64,000 nucleotides of DNA from Nilaparvata lugens (Eukaryota; Arthropoda; Insecta; Hemiptera; Delphacidae). The notes below the pieces were generated by a model. It searched no databases and was not told the origin of the DNA. It saw only the letters and a program-made list of their open reading frames with translations. The translations under genes and the position numbers were made by a program. This document shows, one piece after another, positions 22,416 to 33,727 of the stretch (positions are counted from its first letter, which is position 1; the number at the start of each line of letters is the position of its first letter). The stretch lies in NCBI RefSeq assembly GCF_014356525.2, contig NC_052514.1, forward strand, positions 7,230,837-7,294,836, in the 5' to 3' direction.

Positions 22416-23112
22416 CTTGATTAATTCAAGATCACAATGCGATGTTCTATTTCTTATTCTATAGTTCAGTTTCATAAGTTCTTCGCAATTTGTGCATATT
22501 CCTTCTTTCTCTTCTTTTCTTCCCTATTATTATCATTATTTTCCTGTGATTTTTCACTTGCTATCCAGCATGTTCAAATGTTTATTTCTCTTCTATATCT
22601 ATTTATCTCTACCGTTTCTCTTTCTATCTGATTACCTTCTATAATATCCATTATTATATATAATATCATATATTTATCCATAAAATATTCGATTCTTTCC
22701 CACATTAAATCATACTATTCCTCTTCAATTTTATGCGATAGTATTCTTATCAGATTTTTTCGTTTTTGGCTGGCTTCTTCTTCTCCTTTTTTTCAGTTGT
22801 TATGGATCCCATTTCGCTCTATCTCCACCATGAACACGATCTTCCACTACTGGATTTCATCTCTCTCTCTATCTCCATTTGGACTCGATTTTCCACCACT
22901 GGATTCCATCTCTCTCTGTCTCCACTTGGACTCGATCTTCCCTACTGGATTTTGAACTAGTGCTTTAAATAGTGAAGGGAGCCGAACTGTCAAGGCATAC
23001 TGAATGCACTCGAATCAAGAGACTTTTTCATTAGGTTAAGTTTTATCAGTTTCATCCCATTTCCCCGTCATGTGTCGTTCTGAGGTCGGTTCACGATTGG
23101 TCTGCTGCTTCC

Positions 23113-23880
23113 ATGATGCCTCTCACTGACACGTCAGCTCGCTCGCCCTCAAGTAGGTATGATTATTTCAATAATAGTAATAATGACGCAGGTATGTTTC
23201 TAGCAAATAAGCTCCACTCTTTCAAAAAACTTTTCAAGGCTGCTCACCTTAACGTACAATCCCTCAGTTGCCACATTGATGAACTCAGAGCAATCTTCCG
23301 TTTTCAGGACTTCAATATAATCGGAATTTCCGAATCATTTTTGAAGCCTAGTATTTCATCAAATTTTGTTGCATTGCCTGGATATAATCTTTTCCGGAAT
23401 GATAGATTAAATAAAGCTTGTGGGGGTGTAGCAATTATGTGAAAGATGGTATCAAAACAAAAGTTTTAATCACATCTAAACAAGAGTATTGTTCCAGACC
23501 AGAGTTTATGCTACTTGAATTATCCTTATCTAGTAATGATAAATTACTCGTTGGTATCTGTTATCGCCCACCAAAAATAGGTCATTTCACAGATTTCGAA
23601 AGTGCCTTGCTTTCTCTTATGCCTTGTTATAACCGTATACTAGTTATGGGGGATATGAACACCGACTTGAACATGACGAATCGTAACTTTGACTACTTTC
23701 AACTGACTACAATTTTCCAATGCCTAAACATGACTATTTTACCCCTCGATCCAACTCTCATACTAATGAATCAGACACACTCATTGACCTTCTCATTGTT
23801 AGTGATCCAATGAGGTTGTTCAAGCAGGCCAAATCTCAGTCCCAGCTATTTCTAGACATGATTTGATCTACTGTGTACTT
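23113..23880 (+). pseudogene. LINE endonuclease domain, broken by frameshifts
   Basis: Frame 1 (23113-23442) holds AAHLNVQSLSCHIDELR with the metal-binding Asn, then FNIIGISESFLKP with the catalytic Glu. It ends at a TGA in the GGVAI segment: relative to the family one base appears lost near 23436, and the reading continues as VKDG in the 23418-23813 frame. That frame carries LLVGICYRPPK and ILVMGDMNTDLN, the YRPP and GDxN motifs. Near 23750 the frame changes again: a NESDTLIDLLIVSDP segment, then ISVPAISRHDLIY at about 23830, which is the terminal SDH-like motif. All hallmark motifs persist, so the decay is recent to moderate. The enzyme would nick target DNA to prime reverse transcription. 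Confidence 0.88.
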
Positions 23881-24033
23881 TCCATAAGATACCAAGCCAG
23901 AACAGAAAATTATCACTTATAGAGACTTCAAAAACTTTGATGAAGCCGCCTTCCTGACTGATGTGGCTCAGACTCCATGGCATCAAATTGAAGCATTACC
24001 CTCAGTTGATGACATGGTCAAGACTTTCGAGAA

Positions 24034-24560
24034 TTGGACTTTGACTTGTATGACAAACATGCACCTTATGTGACAAGGAGGATTAATAGAAAACGACGAG
24101 TACCGTGGATGACTGAAGACATACTTAAGATGATGGGACGTAGAGACAAAGCACATAGAAAATTTAAAAAGACATTTGACTTGGACAGTTTGATAGAGTA
24201 TAGGAGCCTTAGAAATAGGGTTAAACAGGAATTACGGAACTCAAAGATTAGGTACTTGAATTCGTTTATGACAAACAATAGACAAGACTCTAAATCACTT
24301 TGGCAGGGAATAAAAGAATTCGGGCTTGGCAAACAGAAATCGAATCCACAATTGACTTACCATTGAATAATATAAATGACCATTTCGTTTCACACTCTAA
24401 CCAACGCGACGAAGTTGTCATTGCTAATCATATAGATGATCTTGAAGAGCAGGTTACAAACTTAGATTTACCAATCACTGATCAATTTCATTTCCATCCA
24501 ATCTCAGAAGAAGACACTTTCAGAGCAATTCAACGTATTCATAGTAATGCTAGGGTGTAG
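24034..24560 (+). pseudogene. LINE endonuclease-RT linker
   Basis: YDKHAPYVTRRINRKRRVPW followed by MTEDILKMMGRRDKAHRKF is the standard linker between endonuclease and RT in this group (PW at the site of helix-rich repeats, then RNRVKQELRNSKIRYL). It continues in a second frame at 24300-24560 with SISEEDTFRAI-like text (HFHPISEEDTFRAIQRIHS), the usual lead-in to RT motif 0. One frame change lies between. Confidence 0.8.
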
Positions 24561-25599
24561 ACAAATTCCTATTAAATTTATCAAGAAGATGTTATTTGCT
24601 GTTTTACCAACCATTACATACATTTTCAACAAGTCACTTGAAGAAGGCATTTTCCCTGAAAACTGGAAGTTTGCTCTGGTTCGCCCTCTAAATAAAGTTC
24701 CATCACCCAATAAAGTTGAGGATTTTAGACCAATCAGTATTTACCTGCATTGTCCAAAGTGCTAGAAAGACTCATTCATGCTCAAGTTGTAAAATTTCTA
24801 GACAACAATAGTAAGCTTCATAACTTTCAATCAGGCTTTAGAAAATTCCATTCACTGAGACAGCTCTGCTTCGTGTCACTGATGATATAAGGTTAGCTAT
24901 GGACCAAGAAAATGCACCATCCTCACCCTATTTGATTTTTCTAAAGCATTCGATACTGTTGATCATACAGTCCTTCTGAATAAGTTGGCTATTCTTGGTT
25001 TCAGTCACAACTCGTTAGTTTGGTTTAAATCCTATCTATTAGGTAGGAAACAATGCTTATCTGTCGGTGACAAAAAGTCAACTTGGAAAAACGTTATGCA
25101 TGGAGTACCACAAGGTTCAATTTTAGGCCCTCTCCTCTTCACTTTGTATGCTAATGACCTTTCTTCCATTATCAAATTCTCCAGTTTCCATACTTATGCA
25201 GACGACCTTCAAATCTATTTAAGCTGTCCCATAACAAAAATTAATGAAACAGTAGGAATAATGAATCAGGATATCAATTCGATAGTGGAATGGACAAAGA
25301 AAAATGGCCTTAAGCTTAATCCCATCAAAACACAACCCATTATAATTGGATATTCTCGTCTTATAAACAATATTGACCTTGAATCGATTCACAAAATTAG
25401 TGTAGACGGTAATGACATTCCTTACTGTAGCTCAGTTAAAAATTTAGGCATTATTATGAATAATACTCTTGACTGGTCAGAACAAGTGAACAAAACTTGT
25501 AAAAAGGTATTCTCAGCCATGCATGCATTGAAGAAAATGCACGATATCCTCCCTAGAAACATTAAATTATTATTGTTCAATCTCATCTTCCCCATTTAA
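24547..25599 (+). pseudogene. LINE reverse-transcriptase domain, catalytic motifs present but frame broken
   Basis: In the frame 24547-24765: NWKFALVRPLNKVPSP and VEDFRPISI (RT motif 1). Between 24765 and 24985 the family text continues in other frames: LSKVLERLIHAQVVKFL, then NFQSGFRKFHS, then FDFSKAFDTVDH (motif A, first catalytic Asp). The long frame 24985-25599 carries VWFKSYLLGRKQCL, GVPQGSILGPLLF (motif B, about 25101-25140), YADD at 25195-25206 (motif C) and VKNLGIIMNNTLDWSEQV (thumb). Two to three indels, roughly one per 300-400 bp, separate otherwise good motifs. Copies target RNA at a nicked chromosomal end. Confidence 0.9.
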
Positions 25600-26012
25600 T
25601 GTATTGTAATTCTGTTCTTAACGATATGCAAGTCACTCTGAATGATAAACTACAGCGTTGCCAAAATTATTGTCTACGTTTCGTCTACTCTCTCCAACGC
25701 CATGATCATATCACCCCAGCCCACATTGCTAGTTCAACATTGAAGCTTCCCGATCAGAGGCTTTTTCGAATAGTCAAGCTTGTTAGAGATATCTTGAAAT
25801 ACGGTAATCCGAACTATTTTAAAGATGATTTCAAATTTGTCTCTGAAGGTAGGAGGATAGATGCTTCACATACTAGAACCGGAGAAAGTACTTTAAGGAT
25901 ACCCAATCATCGAACTACTATTTTCACAAAATCCTTCTTAGTCAGTGCCTGTCGTGCATGGAATACACTTCCTGTTTCTATCAGGTCTATCGAGAGCCGA
26001 GCGACAACCTGA
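25599..26012 (+). pseudogene. LINE C-terminal domain after RT
   Basis: This frame overlaps the previous one at 25599 and reads LNDKLQRCQNYCLRFVYSL, HITPAHIASSTLKLPDQRLF and ACRAWNTLPVSIRSI. In the family these appear as the LQ+xQNxCxRF and WNSLP blocks. It then ends at a stop near 26012; family proteins usually run on for a short basic helix (here DFKKHILEQM-like text follows in the next frame). This confirms that the element reaches close to its natural ORF2 end. Confidence 0.85.
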
Positions 26013-26135
26013 CTTTAAAAAAACATATTTTGGAACAAATGACTGAAACTGTCCGGCCCTAGAACGATCACATGACAACCATCCCTCACCCATCCACCAA
26101 TATAAACCTTTAAACCATGTTATAGAACGAAGTTG

Positions 26136-26144
<9 letters not shown>

Positions 26145-26166
<22 letters not shown>

Positions 26167-26195
26167 CTATATAATATATATATATATTATATAAA
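26145..26195. repeat. (AT)n microsatellite
   Basis: Almost pure TA dinucleotides, self-complementary, placed just 3' of the LINE ORF2. It may be the expanded tail of that element. Confidence 0.85.
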
Positions 26196-26249
26196 TCATG
26201 TATTTCATTATCACTGCATACTGCTGTATATTACTGAAATTTGATAACC

Positions 26250-26722
26250 CTGATCTACTTTCACTACTTCATTTTATTAATCAATTATTTGATCTTATCT
26301 ACCTATATAATTATTTTACTTTATCAATTTCTGTTTGTTTTTTCTCTTTCTCTTCATATTCATATTGATTAAAACTTTAACAATATTTCATTAATAAATA
26401 AATCCTTAGTTTAAATAACGAAATTAACGTTTGGTAGAGAGTTAGTGGGGAGGATATTTTTAATATTCTTCCAAAGAATGGACATTGACATGTCCAAAGC
26501 TCCGCAATTTATGTAGATGCATAACATATGATTATTATCTATAGTATTATATTACAAATTGCTTTTTCATATCATATACAGTCAATATTATTTTCTTAGT
26601 CTATATTATGTAAATTCATCTATATTTTGCTGTATTGTAAGCTATTGTATATAAGTGTATAAGCCAGTATATTTTGTAATCTACATAAATAAAGTACTCA
26701 ATCAATCAATCAATCAATCAAT
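26250..26722 (+). mobile_element. ATCA-tailed retroposon family, second long copy
   Basis: Same body and core as 16040-16507, with core start GGTAGAGAGTTAGTGGG at 26433 and tail (aatc)n at 26700-26720. The text upstream of the core (tgatctactttca, atttgatctta) also matches, so the family has a >450-bp form. Confidence 0.75.
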
Positions 26723-26811
26723 CGGCTTGAGTTAACAAAATATCGGCTTAAAATTAGGAATATAAACGACCTATACCATGGGATATCTTCTTATGCTATC
26801 TTTTCTCTATG
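26718..26811. mobile_element. Half of a 275-bp-type MITE
   Basis: Only the right arm (atcggcttgagttaac to ttttctctatg, with ctataccatgggatatct) is present, immediately following the ATCA tail. The left arm is missing, so the retroposon may have inserted into or deleted the MITE. Confidence 0.65.
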
Positions 26812-27239
26812 TTTTAGGAGCATTGCAATAGAATCTATGGCAGGTTATTTTTAACAAGAATGATTTATTCGAAAAATTTGTCTTATTCACTGTATAGACA
26901 TGGATAGATATATTACATCTCAGCCATATTTCTTATCATCCCTCTAATCTCTCACCCTAGTTTTCTTTTTCTTGAAAAATATCTCCGAGGTAGAAATATT
27001 ATTTTCTTTAAAGTATGTTGTCACAAACACTCTGCACTTTCATGAATAGGTAATCAGACTTCGGTATGATATTTCACTTTGAGAGTAGGGAAGAGCAGGT
27101 AATTCTTAATTTTCGTAAACTTGAATCTTTGGAGAAGTGCTTGCTTTGAAATTCTCCGAAACGTTTGAATATTTCCTTAATTTTTCGTTTTTCTGAGAAC
27201 TCTGGGGTAGTTGAAGAGCATGTACTCTAATTCCACCAC

Positions 27240-27290
27240 TCTTCCTCTCTCCCTCTCTCTCACAATCTCTCTCTCTCACACACACACCTA
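27240..27290. repeat. CT/CA microsatellite
   Basis: Interrupted ctctctctc followed by cacacacac. Confidence 0.75.
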
Positions 27291-27531
27291 CTGTCTCTTT
27301 CTGTTTTTTTAAAGATTTTCAGATTTTTCACAACTCGTATCTCAGCTCCAACACATTTCCAGAGAAATTGTGTATTTGAATACTGTATTTTTCTCGTTTA
27401 TTTTTTATCTACTCAAACCACCACGCCAGCCTCCTTCTCTACCCTACTTTCACAACTTCTCTACTCCATGCTTCTTCATATCACACTCACTCTTTCTCTA
27501 TCATTCTCTCTGTCTGTCTCTCTCACTCTCT

Positions 27532-27818
27532 GGTAGAGAGTTAGTGGGAAATACTTTCGAATATTCTTTCCAAGGAATGGACATTGATATGTCCAAAGCT
27601 CCGCCATTTTATGTAGATGCATAACAATATTATCTATTTTATCTATAGTTATCACAAATTGTTTTTTTTTTTCATATTTTATACAGCTCAATAATTATTA
27701 TCTTAATTTATATTTTGTAAATTCATCCATAATTTTGCTGTATTGTAAGCTTTTGTATATAAGTGTATAAGCCAGTATATATTGTAATCTACATAAATAA
27801 AGTAATCAATCAATCAAT
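27532..27818 (+). mobile_element. ATCA-tailed retroposon, short copy
   Basis: Core-only copy starting exactly at GGTAGAGAGTTAGTGGG inside (CT)n text and ending ataaataaagtaatcaatcaat. The short frame that begins MYKPVYIVIYINKV near its end is shared with other copies and is not a gene. Confidence 0.8.
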
Positions 27819-28139
27819 CTCTCTTGATCTTTATCACTTTTCCCTTTCTTACTCTATTGGAACCTCACACACTCAATCTATCGCTCTCTCTCACTCTATC
27901 TATTTCTCTTCCTCTCCCCCTTCTCACAAATTTCATAACATTTTGCTGCTCTTCGCTCCTTTGCTCCTTTACTGCTTTGCTGCTTACTTCCATCTCTCAT
28001 TACAGCTCTTCAAAAGCAGCCCGTCTTCTGCTTCTTCCAAATATTATGTTGCGATCCACCTTTGCACGTTTCAATGTAGTCGAAATTCTGACGTAAAATA
28101 TTTGTCTATTCACACCTGAATGGTTTAGCATGAGTAGTT

Positions 28140-28935
28140 TCCGTGTTAATGTAAAGGTGCGTGCAGATTTACGCGCCGCGAACATGAGCAATTCACTTTT
28201 AATCAGCTGATTATATCTGTATTTCTACAGAAACGGTAAGATACAGATATAAAAAACTTGGCATCAGCTGATTAAAAGTGAATTGCTCATGTTCGCGGCG
28301 TTTCTGTAGAAATAATGATATAATCAGCTGATTAAAAGTGAATTGCTCATTTTCGCGGCGTGTAACCTCAAGGTGTGTACAGATATACGCGCCGCGAACA
28401 TGAGCAATTCACTTTTAATCAGTTGATGCCAAGCTTTTTATTACAGTATCTTACTGTTTCTATAAAATTACAGATATAGTCAGCTGATTAAAAGTGAATT
28501 GCACATGTTCGCGGCGCGTAAATGTATACACACCTTAATGCTAATCTTTTACTTTTCTGATAGATCGGACATATCTAAAGGTGCGTACAGATATATGCGC
28601 CTCCAACACGCTCCGCGCATGCTCTGCACTCGCTCCACGCACGCTCCACACTCGCTCCGATCATGTACGTTACGCGAGATGTTGAGGTGCGTACAGATTT
28701 ACGCGCCGCGAACATGAGCAAATCATTTTTAATCAGCTGATGCCAAGATTTTTATATCTGTATCTTACCGTTTCTGTAAAAATACAGATATAATCAGCTG
28801 ATTAAAAGTGAATTGCTCATATTCGCGGAGCGTGTATCTGTATGCACCTTTACACGCTCTTCTCGCGTTCCACTCTTGCCCCCCGGTCGATCATCAATCG
28901 ATCTGCTCGAGTGACGTTCGATTGCGCACCTTTAT
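28140..28935. mobile_element. Cluster of GGTGCGTACAGATTTACGC-type TIR elements
   Basis: At least four terminal segments of one family alternate in orientation (about 28152-28210, 28255-28300, 28322-28365, 28372-28430, 28480-28525, 28685-28745, 28795-28855). The inverted text gcgccgcgaacatgagcaat and attaaaagtgaattgctcat folds on itself repeatedly. A piece of the G+C-rich 10951 family is mixed in at about 28575-28685 and 28845-28935. Individual elements of about 170-230 bp are nested or joined at their ends. Confidence 0.7.
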
Positions 28936-29155
28936 ACTCATTTACACGAATGTAGTCAACAGCTTCCCCCATATAATATCTTCTTGATACATACAATTCT
29001 AACAATAATCACAAAAGATTTCACTACTTGGAAATGACAAATCAGCTCAAAATGGAGTTGAAAAAATTAAGTTTTAGACTTGGAAGATTCGAATCAAATC
29101 GCTATACAATTACGCTATACAATTCATAGTTCAGTTCTAACAAAATGAAAATAAT

Positions 29156-29360
29156 TTATTTATTTATCTACAAAAAATACATACAGGTATGGGAACAACA
29201 GGCATTATAGCCAAAACTATTCCCGATTCAACATCACATAGTTCTTCATAATTATCAAGAGAAAAAAGTTGATGAAAAATTGAAAATGATTAAAAATAAG
29301 AAATAAACCAATAGGAAATATCAAGAATATGATTAAAAATAAGTACTAATATAACCTTGT
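29156..29360 (-). mobile_element. Antisense retroposon 3' end
   Basis: On the minus strand the segment ends with AATAAAT-type tail units (29156-29170). The text acaaaaaatacatacagg and gggaacaacaggcattatag is typical of a LINE 3' region; a related short end is inserted at about 59795-59945. No RT motif seen. Confidence 0.45.
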
Positions 29361-29364
29361 TAAT

Positions 29365-29769
29365 ACTAGTAGTTCTGTGAACAGTAGACCTCACACAGTA
29401 TTCTCATCCACAAGTACCTGATTGAAACTATAAACCTTATGGAAATACAGCAATAGACTAGCTTCTCCACACATCTGCGTAATCACTTGTCAGCTGATTT
29501 ATGATGAATAATTCTATAGTCTAATTTTTACTCTAATATTGGCGTATGAAGGAGGCTCCTTTTTCCTTTTATATTATCCTTGACATGCAAAATTTCCAAA
29601 AACCTTGTATATACGTTGACGCGCAATCAAAAAAGGAACATACCTGTCAAATTTCATGAAAATCTATTACCGCGTTTCGCCGTAAATGCGCAACATATAA
29701 ACATTTAAACATTAAGAGAAATGCCAAACCGTCGACTTGAATCTTAGACCTCACTTCGCTCGGTCAATA
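29365..29769 (-). mobile_element. TTGACCGAGCGAAG...ACTAGT family, copy b
   Basis: Short form in reverse orientation, from ACTAGTAGTTCTGTGAAC to the inverse of TTGACCGAGCGAAG. Its 5' half matches copy a; the distal half has the alternative cttctccacacatctg text shared with copies c, e and f. Confidence 0.8.
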
Positions 29770-29799
29770 ATCTTGTTCGCTCCTCCTTAGACTTTTGTA

Positions 29800-30345
29800 A
29801 GGTTCACATTATAATGGAGGTATTCGATTAACATTTGTGTTGCTATCCTTGTCAACCATTCGACAAAGCAGATAACTATAACTCTATCCTCTTCTAGCCC
29901 CGCAACGTTGCCAGGTCGTTTTTTAACAATGTAGAAATATAATTCATCAACAAAATATTTTATCCCAATCTTGAAAGTTTATTATTCAATCATTGAAAAT
30001 CAAATCAAATCATTTATTTGCCATACAATAAATACATATTCAAAACATATAAAAGAAAATACATAATTTTATGATCAAAAGTATAAAATAATAAATAAAA
30101 ATTAATCATAAATAATACCAAAATCATAATTAATACTTTTCATTGGAAAAATATTTGTCTTCACGAATTAAATATAATTGATTATTTTAAACAAGAATGG
30201 ACAGTTGATATTATTTATTTATTTATATTTTTTACAAAGAAGCACTATATTAGATACCGGTACCAGCTATCCTCTTTAGAAGGCAGTGGCAAGGCAGAGA
30301 ATCGGCAACACCTTTCTCCACTGCCATTATAACGTGGACCCAACT
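29800..30345 (-). mobile_element. TATAGTGAGGTCCACG-family MITE with nested retroposon
   Basis: The left end (aaggttcacattataatgg) and right end (cactgccattataacgtgg) are decayed inverted ends. The interior matches 59345-59716 in reverse (gttgccaggtcgtttttt; ggcagagaatcggcaac). At 30001-30150 an antisense tail-bearing piece (caaatcaaatcatttatttg) interrupts it. Confidence 0.7.
30001..30150 (-). mobile_element. Short antisense retroposon, caaatcaaatcatttatttg family, copy 1
   Basis: About 150 bp starting with a TTGATT-type tail on the minus strand. A near-identical copy is at 32534-32693. Both interrupt other repeats, which fixes their borders. Confidence 0.75.
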
Positions 30346-30779
30346 GTATTCCATTGAGCATCGGAGAAAATTGTTGGGTGAATTTTTCTGGAACGTTGGA
30401 ACAGGGTTTGAGAGCAAATATATACGTCATCATCTCAAGTGGTAGAGCTTCGGTCCAATCTACCATTTCACTGCAGGGTTCTCATTGAATGCATAAATAG
30501 ATAAATAAATAAATAATAATAATATATTCATTACCATTTGATTTACATTAAACAAAAATATGAGTAAAAATAAGCGAATAATAAGTAATAAGTAGATAAT
30601 ATTTGGGAAAGCTCGTTTGCTTTACATCCACATCAATTTATCAAGTGTTACCATTTCATTGATCTCCCTTTAACTGTCACTGTTGTACAATTATATTATA
30701 ACTCGACATGTTAAGTGATTCCATTCTCGGTATTACATCATTGTCAAAGCGCTATCATCCGTCACTGTCGATTCGTGTG

Positions 30780-31110
30780 CTCTTATAGGTTACGAATTAA
30801 TTGAATTAAATATAAACTCGTTTGCTTTACCCCACATCAATTTATCAAGTGTTATCAGAATTCTACAACCTGACTTAGTAACTTGACAAGGATTGCTCTG
30901 AAATTAATATTCCTCACTTTTACTCCAAGTACAGTACTTCTGAAATTTTTCAATATAAACTCGTTTGCTTTACCCCCACATCAATTTATCAAGTGTTATC
31001 AGAATTTTCCAACCTGAGTTAGTAACTTGTCAAGGATTGCTCTGAAATTAATATTTCTCACTTTTACTCCAGGAACTTCTGAAAATATTCCAATGTGATT
31101 CACAATTCCT
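30780..31110. repeat. Three-fold degenerate direct repeat
   Basis: The phrase ctcgtttgctttaccc followed by cacatcaatttatcaag recurs at about 30613, 30825 and 30958, with following text (cctgacttagtaacttg) also repeated. The unit is about 133 bp between the last two. No known family. Confidence 0.65.
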
Positions 31111-31420
31111 ATGATAATACCATAGAATATAAAAATATAACATACGTATAAACGTATGCTATCTTTTCTCTATGATAAACCAAATGCAATCTTAACCAAA
31201 AGTTTACCCACTTTTAATTTTTCAAGTCAACATCTACAAATTACATGAATATAGTTGGTTCACTGAGTAGTTGTCAAGGTTCTATTGTGTTAGTTATCCA
31301 TACTGGATAAAAAGACTAGATACTGTCGAAGTATTGTCGAACCACAGATTTATGATAAAAACGAGATACCGGTTTCGTTCTGACACCATTGAATCAATCA
31401 TTTATATATCAATATAATTA

Positions 31421-31828
31421 TTGACCGAGCGAAGTGAGGTCTGAGATTCAAGTTGACGGTTTGGCATTTCTCTTAATGTTCAAATGTTAATATGTTGCGC
31501 ATTTACGGCGAAACGCGGTAATAGATTTTCGTGAAATTTGACAGGTATGTTCCTTTTTTAATTGCGCGTCGATGTATATACAAGGTTTTTGGAAATTTTG
31601 CATTTCAAGGATAATATAAAAGGAAAAAGGTGCCTCCTTCATACGCCAATATTAGAGTAAAAATCAGACTATAGAATTATTCATCATAAATCAGCTGACA
31701 AGTGATTACTGACATGTGTGGAGAAGCCAGTCTATTGCTGTATTTCCATAAGGTCTTTAGTTTCAATCAGGTACTAAATTTGTGGATGAGAATACTGCGT
31801 GAGGTCTACTGTTCAGAGAACTACTAGT
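31421..31828 (+). mobile_element. TTGACCGAGCGAAG...ACTAGT family, copy c
   Basis: Short form, + orientation, complete from TTGACCGAGCGAAGTGAGG to GAGAACTACTAGT. Confidence 0.8.
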
Positions 31829-32378
31829 TGCAATGATCTATAATAATAGATATCAATCTGAAAGAGGGAAACTGAGCTTTGCTTTTACTTTTCTAATGTA
31901 GAATGGTGATGAAGTCCTAAAGGTTATGTGTATGTCACGCACTTTACGCTCCGAGAATACACCTTGAGAATAATTGACAAGTGATAACAATTTTGAACTT
32001 AATAATGTTGTTCAAACTCAAATCACACCTATCTACCCATAAAAAGCAGTTCAATGATAGAATAATGAAGATCCATCTTATCTTTATGATTCAAGGCAAA
32101 GAAGAACTATAGGGAAATCATTGGGAAATCTGGATTTGTCTTCTTTTTTAGTGATTAATTCGAAGAAATTTTCCCATCTAATCATATTTATATATAAACT
32201 AGTGGGCCGTACAGGCTGGAGAAATCACCCGTCATGCCTATTACACTGATTTTCAAGTCTGCATCTTGTAATAATATTACAAGTATATTATATGTGAATC
32301 AATATAACTTTATAGGTTACTCTAAATGGGTGATGGGTCAATTATTGGTCAATGATTCTGAAGAATCTCCCTCTTTTC

Positions 32379-32828
32379 GTAGATAGTTAGTGGGAAGGAT
32401 ACTTTGAATAATATTCTTTCCGAAGAATGGACATTGATATGTCCAAAGCTCCGCCAATTTATGTAGATGCATAATAATATTATCTATTTCATCTATGGTT
32501 ATTATAAATTGCTTTTTTCATATCATATACAGTTCAATAATAAATCAAATCAAATCATTTATTTGCCATACAATAAATACATATTCGAAACATAATAAAA
32601 GAAAATACATAATTTTATAGTCAAAAGTATAAAATAATAGAATAAAAATTGAGCATAAATAATACCAAAATCATAATTAGATACTTTTCAATGGTAATTT
32701 GGCAATTATCATTCTATATTATGTAAATTCATCTATAATTTTGCTGTATTGTAAGCTATTGTATATAAGTGTATAAGCCAGTGTTTATATTGTAATCTAC
32801 ATAAATAAAGTTCACAATCAATCAATCA
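32379..32828 (+). mobile_element. ATCA-tailed retroposon interrupted by another retroposon
   Basis: The core begins GTAGATAGTTAGTGGG and ends ataaataaagttcacaatcaatc. At 32534-32693 it is split after the catatcatatacagttcaat block by the antisense caaatcaaatcatttatttg element. The body resumes at ctatattatgtaaattcatc, giving an order of insertion. Confidence 0.85.
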
Positions 32829-33270
32829 ACTCACTAATTAAAGAGTGAGAGAGTGTGCGTAGAAGATAGCTGGAATGATAGAGAACGCCAAAATCATAGC
32901 GTAAGAATAACGGACCAATGGCAACAAACCACGCCTCCAAGCTCCCATACTCTCTTCTGATTGGTGGATTGGAACGCCTACTGGTGTAGTTCTCAGTTCT
33001 GCAGCTAGGTGGCTCCAGTTACTGGGTCGTAGCTGTACACCTCATAACATTTATGAGTCTAACTCCCGATTGCAGGTGAAACACCTTAATTTAACCGTGA
33101 TTAAACTATTGAGCCCCTGGAGAACTCGCTAATGAACTATTGTACGGATTTGGAAATCTGCAATTGTAATTATATGTAAATCAATAAAACTTGTCAAGTA
33201 AACTTGAAATTGCTCATCTTAAGCTGCGTCTACACAAAATTTATTAACAAATTGTTTATTTCTCCGTCCT

Positions 33271-33552
33271 TATAGATTCTATTAGGCTCAACTCACACTT
33301 ACGCGACTCAGGTCGAGAAGAGACTCGACTCTAGTCGAGAGCATGTGTTTTCAAATGGTGACAGTCCTGGATACTAGAGTCGACTGGTCTGAGTGTCAAC
33401 ATTAGAAAACACATGCTCTCGACTAGAGTCGAGTCTCTTCTCGACCTGAGTCGCGTAAGTGTGAGTTGAGCCTTAGATTGAACATAACTTATCATACACA
33501 TGATGAGCATATATGTGTTTGTCAAGCTCCGTTCAATCTAATAGAATCTATA
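33271..33552. repeat. Small hairpin repeat carrying a nested Harbinger-like MITE
   Basis: The uninterrupted form, tatagattctattagattg to its inverse at 33530-33552, is a ~90-bp hairpin. The same hairpin, unbroken, occurs at about 54649-54735 and 56435-56512. Confidence 0.75.
33285..33472. mobile_element. 188-bp PIF/Harbinger-like MITE with 68-bp perfect arms
   Basis: The arms begin GGCTCAACTCACACTTACGC and are identical as reverse complements for 68 bp. TTA lies at 33282-33284 and 33473-33475. The empty form of the host hairpin (tctattagattg) at two other places proves a 3-bp TTA duplication. Within the arm, gactctagtcgag is itself palindromic. No coding. The perfect arms imply a recent insertion or gene-conversion homogenisation. 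Confidence 0.9.
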
Positions 33553-33727
33553 AACTTAACTCGAACGTTAAACACTTTAATTCGAGGAAACTTGACTAAT
33601 GTAAACCCTACTTGGAATATTATCGTATTTTTCCTCTATTCCTAGGTCTCCACTTTAAATAATATTTTCAGGAAGGGTAAAAATTTTGAGCTTGTGCCTC
33701 TTTCCCATGCCAATATTATGATATTTT

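Larger units (their letters stand above)
23113..26012 (+). mobile_element. Near full-length LINE ORF2 (endonuclease + reverse transcriptase), frameshifted
   Basis: This is the best coding locus in the window. The order is AP-type endonuclease (about 23230-23880), linker (about 24040-24500), reverse transcriptase (about 24580-25500) and C-terminal domain (to 26012). It is spread over at least seven frame segments, so the protein cannot be made as it stands. Family assignment: non-LTR retrotransposon of the Jockey/CR1-like group from the motifs AAHLNVQS, FDFSKAFDTVDH, GVPQGSILGPLLF and YADD; the clade was not determined. The 3' side passes into an (AT)n run at about 26145-26190. An ORF1 is not found immediately upstream; the nearest candidate is the RRM fragment at 21026-21457, about 1.65 kb away and separated by a microsatellite. 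Confidence 0.92.
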
